From NCBI GenBank assembly GCA_905373785.1, contig CAJPUK010000064.1:1-11959 (forward strand): 11,959 bases of DNA. Direction: 5' to 3'. Origin of the DNA: an uncultured Johnsonella sp. (GTDB lineage Bacteria > Bacillota > Clostridia > Lachnospirales > Lachnospiraceae). Each line of letters begins with the position of its first letter. Position 1 is the stretch's first letter. The notes beneath the pieces were generated by a model. That model did not search any database and had not been told where the DNA came from. It saw nothing but the letters and a program-made list of their open reading frames with translations. A program made the position numbers and the translations under genes. Positions 1-6,563 of this stretch are shown here, in pieces.

Positions 1-1322
1 TTTCTATAGGGCTTGTAGCCGCAAAAATCATAAAAAGATACAAAATAAAATCCTTTTTTCTACAGTCTTTTATAGTAAGCAGTGTTGTGAGTATATATAC
101 TCTGCCCATTATTCTTTATTTCTTCTACAGTTTTTCACCCTACAGTATAATTCTTAATATGCCGGTAATACCCCTTATGAGTTTTATCATTTATTTTGCT
201 GTTACAGCCCTGTTATTTTTCGGGCTTATACATCCGATAAGTATAGTTTGTGTAAGGCTTAGCAGTCTTATACTTGAAATTTATCTTGTTTTAATAAGAA
301 TTTTTGAAAAGTTACCGGCTTATAAGCTTTTGATGGGTAGAGCAAGTGTGTGGCAGCTTGTGCTATATTATGCTATTATAACCGTGTGCTTTTTTGCATT
401 GATTTATGTCAAAGGTTTATCCGGTAGTAAAAGAGGCGGCAAATGTAAGGCTTGCTATATAAAAATCGGAATTTATTTGACCTGCTGTTTTTTAAGTGTA
501 TTTATTTTACAAAAAATAAGGACTAAGTACAGCGTTATAAAGTTTATAGATGTGGGGCAAGGAGACGGCATTTATATAAGTGCGGGAGCTAAAAATATAC
601 TTATAGACGCCGGAAGTACAAGTAATAAAAAGGCAGGCAAGTATGTGCTTCAACCTTTTTTGGAAAGTCAGAGGGTAGGAGAGCTTGACTGTGTGTTTTT
701 AACTCACGCAGATTTAGATCATACCAATGCCCTTATGCATCTTATAAAAGAAGATATCATTAAGGTGAAAATAATATATTTGCCCATACTTGCATTAAAT
801 GATGATTCTTATAATTATATTACGGAGCCGGCAGCTCAAAAGAAAATAGCTGTAAAATATATCGGCAAAGGTGATATAATTAATATTGATGAAAATATAA
901 GTCTAACCTGCATATCACCAAGCAGGGAAAATGCTACTGATGACAGCAATGAGAAAAGTATAATGCTTATCTATAAGGAAAATAACTTTAAAGCGGTATT
1001 TACAGGTGATGCAGGTAGGTGGAGCGAGGAGTTTTTATTAAAGGATGAGGGTGTGACGGCTATGTTAAAGAACAGTACTTTGTTAAAGGTAGGGCATCAC
1101 GGCTCTTTTACCGCAAGCAGTGAAGAGTTTATAGACTGCGTACTGCCAAAGTATGCCGTACTCTCGTATGCGAAGAATAACAGATATAATCATCCTCATA
1201 GAGAAACTGTATACCGGCTTGAAAAGCACAATATTAAAAGTTATCATACAGCAGTATCGGGGCAGATAAATTTTAAGATCAAGAATAATAAATTGTATAT
1301 CAGTGAATATTTACAAAATTAA
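1..1322 (+). CDS. comEC: ComEC/Rec2 DNA uptake protein, C-terminal part (5' end outside window)
   Basis: This is the C-terminal part of the polytopic membrane channel that brings single-stranded DNA into competent cells. The frame is open from base 3 with no stop before the GTG at 87, so the gene enters from the left and 87 is not its start; about 439 residues are visible. The first part (to about base 530) is a series of hydrophobic segments of the competence domain. From base 543 there is a metallo-beta-lactamase-like domain: FIDVGQGDG (543-569), the metal-binding HADLDH (705-722), FTGDA (999-1013), VGHHGS (1089-1106) and a late NHPH motif. In this family the domain faces outward and is thought to degrade one DNA strand. 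holA follows on the same strand, as in many Firmicutes. The zinc ligands look intact, so nothing in the visible part suggests decay. The identification is secure; natural competence of the host is not shown. Confidence 0.93.
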   Translation, partial: SIGLVAAKIIKRYKIKSFFLQSFIVSSVVSIYTLPIILYFFYSFSPYSIILNMPVIPLMSFIIYFAVTALLFFGLIHPISIVCVRLSSLILEIYLVLIRIFEKLPAYKLLMGRASVWQLVLYYAIITVCFFALIYVKGLSGSKRGGKCKACYIKIGIYLTCCFLSVFILQKIRTKYSVIKFIDVGQGDGIYISAGAKNILIDAGSTSNKKAGKYVLQPFLESQRVGELDCVFLTHADLDHTNALMHLIKEDIIKVKIIYLPILALNDDSYNYITEPAAQKKIAVKYIGKGDIINIDENISLTCISPSRENATDDSNEKSIMLIYKENNFKAVFTGDAGRWSEEFLLKDEGVTAMLKNSTLLKVGHHGSFTASSEEFIDCVLPKYAVLSYAKNNRYNHPHRETVYRLEKHNIKSYHTAVSGQINFKIKNNKLYISEYLQN

Positions 1323-1325
1323 GTT

Positions 1326-1420
1326 ACAGTTTAGTTCGCTAATTTATCTTCATCAAAAAACTAAAAGAATTTAAATTTTAGTTATAGATTGGACGAAGAT
1401 GAATTTCGGCAGCAAACTGT
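1326..1420. repeat. Imperfect inverted repeat between comEC and holA
   Basis: Two 29-bp arms (1326-1354 and 1392-1420) match as inverted copies at about 21 of 29 positions, and a second perfect inverted pair of 8 bp (AACTAAAA 1359-1366, TTTTAGTT 1376-1383) lies inside. The whole 95 bp could fold as one long hairpin in RNA. It starts four bases after the comEC stop. It could terminate comEC transcription, but no uridine run follows the outer arm, so a small palindromic repeat element is equally possible. A 12-base stretch at its right end (AAACTGTTATAA, 1414-1425) recurs at 11856-11867. Confidence 0.55.
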
Positions 1421-1471
1421 TATAAGTATATGTCTACTATCTTAACTATAACAAAACTAACGGAGAAAGTT

Positions 1472-2437
1472 ATGAATGTACTAAATGAAGATATAAAATC
1501 AGGAAAGTTTAAGTCCTTGTACCTGCTTTGCGGTACTGAAAAATTCCTTGTACTCAGTTACAAAAAAAGACTTAAAAAAGCCATAGTTCAGGATGATATG
1601 AATTACAGTTTTTTTGAGGGCAAGCAAATCGAAGAAAAGGAGCTGATGGATACAATAGCTACCTTACCTTTTTTTGCGGAGTCCAGATGTATAATAGTTG
1701 AAGACAGCAATTTATTTAAATCGGCATCGGATGCATTTATCAACTTTTTAGATACTATTCCAAAAAGCAGCCATGTTATTTTTATAGAAGAAGAGGTTGA
1801 TAAAAGATCAAAGTTATATAAAAAAGTAAAGGAGCTTGGCTATATAGCGGTATTTGATACGGTTGAGAGAAGGGAGCTTAGAAACTGGGTAATAGGATTT
1901 GTTAAAAGGTATGATAAGGAGATAAGCCCCTATAGTGCAGAGCTTATACTTGACTATGTGGGAGCTGATATGAACAGGCTTAGTACCGAGCTTGAAAAGC
2001 TTATTTCATTTGCGGGTGATAAGGTCTTAATAGAAAAATCCGATATAGAGGGTATTGTAAGTGAGAGTCTACAAAATAAAATATTTGAAATGATCAATGC
2101 AATAGTGGTAAGAAATACGGACAGGGCAATGGATATATATCAGGATTTGCTTGCCCTAAAAGAAGCACCGCTTAAGGTTATAAGTTTGATTTCCGGACAG
2201 TTTCATCAATTACTGAGCATTAAGGATATGCTTGCTGACGGTATAGGAAAAAAAGAGATAGGAGCGAAACTTAAACTTGCGGATTATGTGCTGAGCAAGC
2301 TTGTAAAACAGTGCCAAGGCTTTGATAGGAAGAGGTTGTATGCATATTTTAATAAGTGCATAGAATTGGAGTATGATGTTAAAAGGGGGCTTATAGGAGA
2401 CAGGCTGGCACTGGAAATAATTATAGTGGGAGATTAA
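1472..2437 (+). CDS. holA: DNA polymerase III delta subunit (clamp loader)
   Basis: The delta subunit of the clamp loader opens the sliding clamp (DnaN) so that it can be loaded on primed DNA. The start is set at the ATG of 1472, giving 321 residues: GGAG at 1462-1465 lies six bases before it, and the protein then begins MNVLNEDIKSGKFKSLYLL, which matches the typical family N-terminus. An upstream in-frame ATG at 1430 has no good ribosome binding site. The N-terminal region is the degenerate AAA+-like domain (GTEKFL near residues 22-27, no true Walker A, as is usual for delta), followed by the central helical part and a C-terminal collar domain with LKVISLISGQFHQLL. The length is normal for the family. 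The position downstream of comEC and next to rpsT is the common Firmicute arrangement. Confidence 0.93.
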   Translation: MNVLNEDIKSGKFKSLYLLCGTEKFLVLSYKKRLKKAIVQDDMNYSFFEGKQIEEKELMDTIATLPFFAESRCIIVEDSNLFKSASDAFINFLDTIPKSSHVIFIEEEVDKRSKLYKKVKELGYIAVFDTVERRELRNWVIGFVKRYDKEISPYSAELILDYVGADMNRLSTELEKLISFAGDKVLIEKSDIEGIVSESLQNKIFEMINAIVVRNTDRAMDIYQDLLALKEAPLKVISLISGQFHQLLSIKDMLADGIGKKEIGAKLKLADYVLSKLVKQCQGFDRKRLYAYFNKCIELEYDVKRGLIGDRLALEIIIVGD

Positions 2438-2454
2438 AGTAACATTAGATTTGT

Positions 2455-2540
2455 CAAAGAGTTAGCAACATAAACAATTGTGCTTGTAAAAAAGACTGTA
2501 GGAAGCAGGTCAGCTATCTACAGTCTTTAGAAACTCTTTG
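2455..2540. repeat. Nested inverted repeat carrying a dispersed repeat copy
   Basis: CAAAGAGTT (2455-2463) and AACTCTTTG (2532-2540) are perfect 9-bp inverted copies that enclose the rpsT terminator stem. The left side (2461-2493) is a near copy, 30 of 33 bases, of 9339-9371 at the left end of the large palindrome after the ABC importer. The terminator here may therefore have been supplied by a repeat element, rather than being a unique intergenic sequence. Confidence 0.55.
2488..2528 (-). terminator. Rho-independent terminator of rpsT
   Basis: A perfect 11-bp stem (AAAGACTGTAG 2491-2501 with CTACAGTCTTT 2518-2528) encloses a 16-base loop. Read on the - strand it ends in a run of six T (complement of 2488-2493), about 17 bases after the rpsT stop. 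On the + strand only a weak T stretch follows, so it may also slow transcripts coming from holA but is best suited to rpsT. Confidence 0.85.
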
Positions 2541-2544
2541 TTGA

Positions 2545-2808
2545 TTATGCAATTGCATTAACAGCCTTGGTAAGTTTTGAAACCTTACGAGCGGCGTTAT
2601 TTCTGTGGTATACACCCTTGCTCTTAGCCTTGTTGATAGCTGAAACAGCCTCACGAAGCTTAAGTACAGCGTCTTCCTTGTTACCTGCCGTTATAGCAAG
2701 CTCCACCTTCTTGGATGCTGTCTTAACCTTTGATTTTATTGCCTTGTTTCTTGCTGCTCTTAACTCGGCTACGAGTATTCTTTTCTTAGCTGACTTAATG
2801 TTTGCCAC
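2545..2808 (-). CDS. rpsT: 30S ribosomal protein S20
   Basis: S20 is a primary 16S rRNA-binding protein of the small subunit. The start is the GTG at 2806-2808, giving 87 residues: it is preceded on the - strand by AGGAGG with an eight-base spacer, and the product then begins (M)ANIKSAKKRILVAE, the family N-terminus. A longer reading from 2859 would add a non-conserved leader and would ignore this site. The sequence is lysine- and alanine-rich and helical throughout, with the conserved ANIKSAKKR start and the late KGVYHRNNAARKVSKL segment. It stands alone between its own promoter and terminator, convergent with holA. A non-ATG start is notable because rpsT in Escherichia coli also uses a rare start (UUG) linked to autoregulation; whether that holds here is inference. 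Confidence 0.95.
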   Translation of the reverse strand: MANIKSAKKRILVAELRAARNKAIKSKVKTASKKVELAITAGNKEDAVLKLREAVSAINKAKSKGVYHRNNAARKVSKLTKAVNAIA

Positions 2809-2939
2809 TTGCTTTTCCTCCTGATAAAAAATAAAATTCAATGTAGTTATTAGTGTCACAAGGAAATCCTTGCTGCAGTAAACTGCATTTACAGATATTA
2901 CATCGAATCATGGACACGGACAGCTCGATGTAAACATAC
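2809..2939 (-). promoter_or_regulatory. Structured 5' leader of rpsT, candidate autoregulatory RNA
   Basis: From the predicted transcription start to the GTG there are about 130 bases on the - strand. They can form several helices: ACATCGA with TCGATGT (7 bp, 18-base loop), GTAAA with TTTAC around a five-base loop, and CAAGG with CCTTG around four bases, just before an AT-rich stretch and the ribosome binding site. Many ribosomal protein genes are controlled by such leaders. I do not recognise this one as a named family, so the role is inference. Confidence 0.45.
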
Positions 2940-2945
2940 TGCATT

Positions 2946-2974
2946 ATTTTAGAGTATTTATACTTGATTGTCAA
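2946..2974 (-). promoter_or_regulatory. Sigma-A type promoter of rpsT
   Basis: On the - strand a consensus -35 TTGACA (2969-2974) is followed after 17 bases by TAAAAT (2946-2951) as -10. Transcription would start near 2939. It lies in the short gap between the C-S lyase stop (2996) and rpsT, so rpsT can be transcribed independently of the sulfur gene cluster upstream. Confidence 0.85.
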
Positions 2975-2995
2975 GTGTTTAAAGCTCAAAGACTT

Positions 2996-4177
2996 TTAAG
3001 ATTCCAGCTCATCATAGGCTTTTTTCAGTCTTTCCATAGCTTCTTTAAGTGTTGCTTTGGGGCAGGCTATGTTAAATCTTTCAAAGCCTCTGCTTGCCTT
3101 ACCGAAGATACTGCCCTTATTAAGCCATAGTTTTGCTTTTTTTTCTATAAATTCATCTCTTTTTGCATCATCAAGTCCCAGCTCCCGCATATCGACCCAT
3201 ATAAGATAAGTACCTTCAGGCTCTATCATATGAATTTTAGGCATATTTTTCTGTATAAATTCTCTCATAAAGGCTATGTTCTCATTAAGGTAAACCAAAA
3301 GATCGTCAAACCATGCACCGCCACTCTTATATGCAGCCTTTGTTGCCGCTATACCCATCATATTCGGCTGTGAGTAACCGGCTTTTTCTATGGTACTTTG
3401 ATATAGCCTTTTCAGTTCTTTATTTTTTATAAAAATATTGCAGTTATGGAGTCCGGCAAGGCTGAAACTTTTGCTTGCAGAGGTCGCAAGTATTGTATTG
3501 TCCTCAAATTCCTTACTTAAAGAAGGAAAAACAAAGTGCTTATTAGTTCCATATACAAAGTCGCAGTGTATCTCATCACTGAATACAAGTACCTTGTGCT
3601 TTAAGCAAATATTTCCGAGCTTAAGCAGTTCTTCCTTAGTCCAAACTCTTGAAACCGGATTGTGAGGGCTGCAAAGTATGAACATTTTTACATTTTCGGA
3701 AACTATTTTTTTCTCAAAATCATCAAAATCTATACGGTATTTGCCGTTTTCTATATATAGGGGATTTTCAACCAATTTTCTATCATTCCTAAGTATTGCA
3801 TCATAAAAAGGATAGTAAACCGGAGTTTGTATGATAATGGCATCACCCTTTGAAGTAAAGGTCTGTACTGCGGCTGCTATGGCATAAACTATGCTCGGTG
3901 CTTTAATAAGAGCCTCTTCGCAAAGCTCATACTGATGCCTTGACTTAAACCAGCTATAAACCGCTTCAAAGTAATCCGACTTGGTGTCGGTATAGCCATA
4001 TACACCGTGATCTATAAGTTTTTGTAAAGCCTTGCTTATCTCAGGTGCAGCCTTAAAATCCATATCCGCAATCCACATCGGTAAGAGCTCATCATTTTTG
4101 CCTCTTTCCTTGGCAAAGTCGTATTTTAGGCAATTACTTCCCCTTCTGTCGATAATTTCATCAAAATTATATATCAT
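2996..4177 (-). CDS. MalY/PatB-type PLP-dependent C-S lyase (cystathionine beta-lyase)
   Basis: This is a fold-type I PLP enzyme of the MalY/PatB group, whose members mostly cleave the C-S bond of cystathionine or cysteine conjugates, giving homocysteine or a thiol, pyruvate and ammonia. The 393 residues match the family length. Visible marks are the N-terminal LPMWIADMDF (32-41), GVYGYT (58-63), CSPHNPVSRVW (169-179), the cofactor aspartate in FSDEIHCDF (Asp201) and the PLP-binding lysine in SASKSFSLAG (Lys236). The C-terminal RFNIACP carries the usual substrate-carboxylate arginine region. AGGAGG stands five bases before the ATG. It follows a cystathionine synthase/lyase-type gene by 60 bases on the same strand, which favours a cystathionine beta-lyase role over a general aminotransferase role; the exact substrate is inferred. 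Confidence 0.87.
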   Translation of the reverse strand: MIYNFDEIIDRRGSNCLKYDFAKERGKNDELLPMWIADMDFKAAPEISKALQKLIDHGVYGYTDTKSDYFEAVYSWFKSRHQYELCEEALIKAPSIVYAIAAAVQTFTSKGDAIIIQTPVYYPFYDAILRNDRKLVENPLYIENGKYRIDFDDFEKKIVSENVKMFILCSPHNPVSRVWTKEELLKLGNICLKHKVLVFSDEIHCDFVYGTNKHFVFPSLSKEFEDNTILATSASKSFSLAGLHNCNIFIKNKELKRLYQSTIEKAGYSQPNMMGIAATKAAYKSGGAWFDDLLVYLNENIAFMREFIQKNMPKIHMIEPEGTYLIWVDMRELGLDDAKRDEFIEKKAKLWLNKGSIFGKASRGFERFNIACPKATLKEAMERLKKAYDELES

Positions 4178-4200
4178 CCTGTCCTCCTTGTAAGTATTAT

Positions 4201-4230
4201 AAGGCTTCTTTAACAGTTTAGTTAAGCCTT
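4201..4230. other. Hairpin between the two PLP enzyme genes
   Basis: AAGGCTT (4201-4207) and AAGCCTT (4224-4230) can pair around a 16-base loop in the 60-base gap between the two PLP enzyme genes. No T run follows on the coding (-) strand, so it is not a good terminator. It could mark an mRNA processing or attenuation site, or have no function. Confidence 0.35.
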
Positions 4231-4237
4231 TATTATT

Positions 4238-5383
4238 TTAAGCAAGTGCCTGTTCCAAGTCCTTTATAAGGTCATCCGCATCTTCAAGTCCTACCGAGAG
4301 TCTTAGGAATCTGTCATTGATACCCAGTCTTTCTCTTACCTCAACAGGTACATCACCATGGGTCTGTATCATGGGATAAGTCATAAGGCTTTCAACACCG
4401 CCAAGACTCTCCGCATAGGAGATAAGCTTTATTTTCTCAAGTGCCTTTCTGGCAGTATCCTCATTGTCGGTAACAAATGATATCATACTTCCAAAACCTG
4501 ATGCCTGTTTTAGGTGTATATCATGCCCTTTATGCTCCTTAAGACCTATATACATAATTTTACTTACTTTGGGGTGATTTTTAAGAAATTCCGCTATCTT
4601 CATAGCGTTTTTTTCCTGTCTTTCAAGCCTTACACCTAAAGTCTTTATACCTCTTAATATAAGGTAGGAGTCAAAGGCGGATAGGGAAAGTCCTAAAGTC
4701 TTATAGGTAAATCTCATTTTTTCGGAAATATTTTTATCCTTAACGGAGATAAATCCTGCCAAGGTATCGTTATGACCGCCTAAAAATTTCGTAGCACTAT
4801 GTAAAACTATGTCGGCTCCAAGCTCCAAAGGTCTGCAAAAATAAGGTGATAAAAAGGTATTGTCAATTATAAGCAGTAAATTATGCTTTGAAGCTATTTC
4901 CTTCATCTTGTGCAAATCGGTTACAAGCATGGTAGGGTTGCTGGGGGTTTCTATAAAAAGTGCCTTGGTATTGCTTTTTATACTTTTTTCAACCAAATCG
5001 GCATCAGAGCTGTCTACATAGTCAAAGCTTATGCCCTTTTCCCTGCCTACCGTATTAAAAATTCTTACCGAGCCTCCGTAGAGGTCTTCTGAGCAGATTA
5101 TATTATCCCCGTTTTTAAAAAGGTCAAGCATTAGAGTGATGGCAGCCATACCTGAATTACAGGCTATACTGTCATAAGCATTTTCAAGCCCTTTCATAAC
5201 CTTCTCAAGCTCAGCTCTGGTAGGGTTGCTCTCCCTTGAATAATCGTAGCCGGTACTTTCACCTATACCCGGATGGGCAAAGGTTGCCGCTTGGTATATG
5301 GGTACGGTTATGGCACCAAAGGGGTGCTCTTTATCTGAATTGTCATGACAGTGTATACATAAAGTATTAATGTTATAAGGCAT
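4238..5383 (-). CDS. Cys/Met metabolism PLP enzyme (cystathionine gamma-synthase/gamma-lyase type)
   Basis: A member of the trans-sulfuration (Cys/Met_Meta_PP) family, 381 residues, the usual length. The start is the ATG at 5381-5383: GGGAGG lies seven bases before it, and that site sits inside the first codons of the five-residue-longer reading from 5398, so the shorter form is chosen. Seen are YDYSRESNPTR (46-56), the cofactor aspartate in LIIDNTF (Asp174), the PLP lysine in HSATKFLGGHNDTLAG (Lys199), and ESLGGVESLMTYP near the C-terminus. The family includes cystathionine gamma-synthase, gamma-lyase and O-acetylhomoserine thiol-lyase, which cannot be told apart reliably by eye. The downstream MalY-type lyase favours synthesis of cystathionine from cysteine and an activated homoserine, but this is inferred. 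The gene begins 23 bases after the YitT-family stop, so the two are probably co-transcribed. Confidence 0.88.
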   Translation of the reverse strand: MPYNINTLCIHCHDNSDKEHPFGAITVPIYQAATFAHPGIGESTGYDYSRESNPTRAELEKVMKGLENAYDSIACNSGMAAITLMLDLFKNGDNIICSEDLYGGSVRIFNTVGREKGISFDYVDSSDADLVEKSIKSNTKALFIETPSNPTMLVTDLHKMKEIASKHNLLLIIDNTFLSPYFCRPLELGADIVLHSATKFLGGHNDTLAGFISVKDKNISEKMRFTYKTLGLSLSAFDSYLILRGIKTLGVRLERQEKNAMKIAEFLKNHPKVSKIMYIGLKEHKGHDIHLKQASGFGSMISFVTDNEDTARKALEKIKLISYAESLGGVESLMTYPMIQTHGDVPVEVRERLGINDRFLRLSVGLEDADDLIKDLEQALA

Positions 5384-5406
5384 ATTTAGTCCCTCCATTA
5401 TAAGTA

Positions 5407-6282
5407 TTAATTATTTAAGAATCCCTTGCCTATGATTTCACTTGAAGAAGTGATGATTATAAAGGCATGAGGTTCGTTTTTTCTAACAAAGTTTCTTAAT
5501 TTTAAGGCTTCAATTCGTTTCATGGTAGAAAGGATTATAGTTTTATTCCTATGTGCAAATGCTCCCTGTGCCTCATAAGTAGTTGCTGAACGATGCAGCT
5601 TATTTATAATGTATTCACATATTATATCAGGCTCTTCACAAATAATAGTAAAACATTTGCAGGTATTAAAACTTTCTATAAAACTGTCTATGATAATAGA
5701 CTTACAGCTAAGTCCAAGGAAAGACAGTAAGGCAGTCTTAGGGCTGAATATAAAAAAGGATATAAGTATGGCTATAAAGTCTGCAAGAAAAAGCATGGCA
5801 CCTATATTAAGCGAAGTATATTTCTTGATTATCATGGCAACTATATCGGTTCCTCCGCTTGAAGCTCCTATATTAAAGAGTATGGCTGAGGCGATTCCGG
5901 GTATAATAATTGCAAATATAAGCTCAAGCAAAGGCTCATCGGTAAGCGGCTTGCTGATATGAAAATACTTTTCAAACAAACTGATGCTTACTGACAAAAG
6001 AAGACTTGCATATACGGTCTTTATGCCGAATTTCTTTCCTATGGTAATAAAACCAAGTATTAAAAGTATTATATTGGCTATATTGATAAAAGTGGAATTG
6101 GAAAGATGTGTAAGCCGACTTACAACTGTTGCATAGCCGGTGATTCCGCCAAAAGAAAAGTTATTCGGAAACTTAAAAACACAGGTTCCGACTGCCATAA
6201 AAAGGATACTTACAGTGATTATGATATACTCTATAATAGTTGTTTTTAACTTGGATCTACCTTTTAAAAGTGTGTCTAACAT
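5407..6282 (-). CDS. YitT family membrane protein (DUF161 plus DUF2179)
   Basis: A 291-residue integral membrane protein of the YitT family, of unknown biochemical function. It has about five or six hydrophobic segments (about residues 15-32, 62-80, 88-103, 116-138, 160-180), the family motif NNFSFGGITGYATVVSRL (about 39-56) after the first segment and GASSGGTDIVAMIIKKY (about 138-154), and then a soluble C-terminal DUF2179 domain from about residue 205 containing RSATTYEAQGAF and ending in IIGKGF. The domain order and length are normal. The ATG is preceded only by a weak GATGAG. It is the first gene of the - strand cluster with the two sulfur amino acid enzymes, 23 bases before the next gene, and is divergent from the ABC importer. 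The linkage hints at a role in amino acid or sulfur homeostasis; that is inference. Confidence 0.85.
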   Translation of the reverse strand: MLDTLLKGRSKLKTTIIEYIIITVSILFMAVGTCVFKFPNNFSFGGITGYATVVSRLTHLSNSTFINIANIILLILGFITIGKKFGIKTVYASLLLSVSISLFEKYFHISKPLTDEPLLELIFAIIIPGIASAILFNIGASSGGTDIVAMIIKKYTSLNIGAMLFLADFIAILISFFIFSPKTALLSFLGLSCKSIIIDSFIESFNTCKCFTIICEEPDIICEYIINKLHRSATTYEAQGAFAHRNKTIILSTMKRIEALKLRNFVRKNEPHAFIIITSSSEIIGKGFLNN

Positions 6283-6304
6283 CTAATATACTCATCTTTC
6301 TTGC

Positions 6305-6334
6305 TTGATAAAATAAGAACTAATATGCTATACT
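6305..6334 (+). promoter_or_regulatory. Extended -10 promoter of the ABC importer operon
   Basis: TTGATA (6305-6310), an 18-base spacer ending in TGC, then TATACT (6329-6334) form a good sigma-A promoter with an extended -10 element. Transcription would start near 6341, about 220 bases before the lipoprotein gene. It lies only 23 bases upstream of the divergent yitT-like start, so factors bound here could affect both directions. Confidence 0.7.
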
Positions 6335-6340
6335 TTTGCT

Positions 6341-6563
6341 ACTTGATAAGATAAGCAGCAGCTTTTATTTATCGGTTCATTTTAATTTTCATTACCTATA
6401 ACTATAACCCATATGGTGATTATAGGCAATAAAAGATTAATGTATTTTTTTAAAGTGGCGGCAGTTTGCTTATGCAAAAGCCAATAATAAGCTCTGTAGA
6501 ATTACGAGTTTGATAAGTGATGAATTGCATAGCCGAATCGTTGCCAACAAGGAAGGAGTAATT
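6341..6563 (+). promoter_or_regulatory. Long untranslated leader of the ABC importer operon
   Basis: About 220 bases separate the predicted transcription start from the lipoprotein ATG. The leader holds a hairpin at 6395-6426 (CCTATAA with TTATAGG) with the palindrome CCATATGG in its loop, a small stem TTTGC/GCAAA near 6465-6478 framed by TGGC and GCCA, and a run of seven T at 6444-6450. There is no T-box sequence, no Trp-rich leader peptide and no other riboswitch core that I recognise. The length suggests post-initiation control, but this is not demonstrated. Confidence 0.4.

Noticed and set aside
2567..2824. 85-residue reading frame on the + strand over rpsT
   Set aside because: It is the antisense shadow of rpsT; its composition follows from the lysine- and alanine-rich codons on the other strand.
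2795..2989. 64-residue reading frame on the - strand overlapping the rpsT leader
   Set aside because: It covers the promoter and leader of rpsT, has no family resemblance and no good ribosome binding site.
6472..6513. Thirteen-residue open frame in the ABC importer leader, a possible leader peptide
   Set aside because: No clear ribosome binding site and no run of one amino acid that would suit attenuation.
6341..6563. T-box or other known riboswitch before the importer
   Set aside because: The T-box core and the terminator/antiterminator pair are not present, and I could not recognise any other riboswitch consensus.
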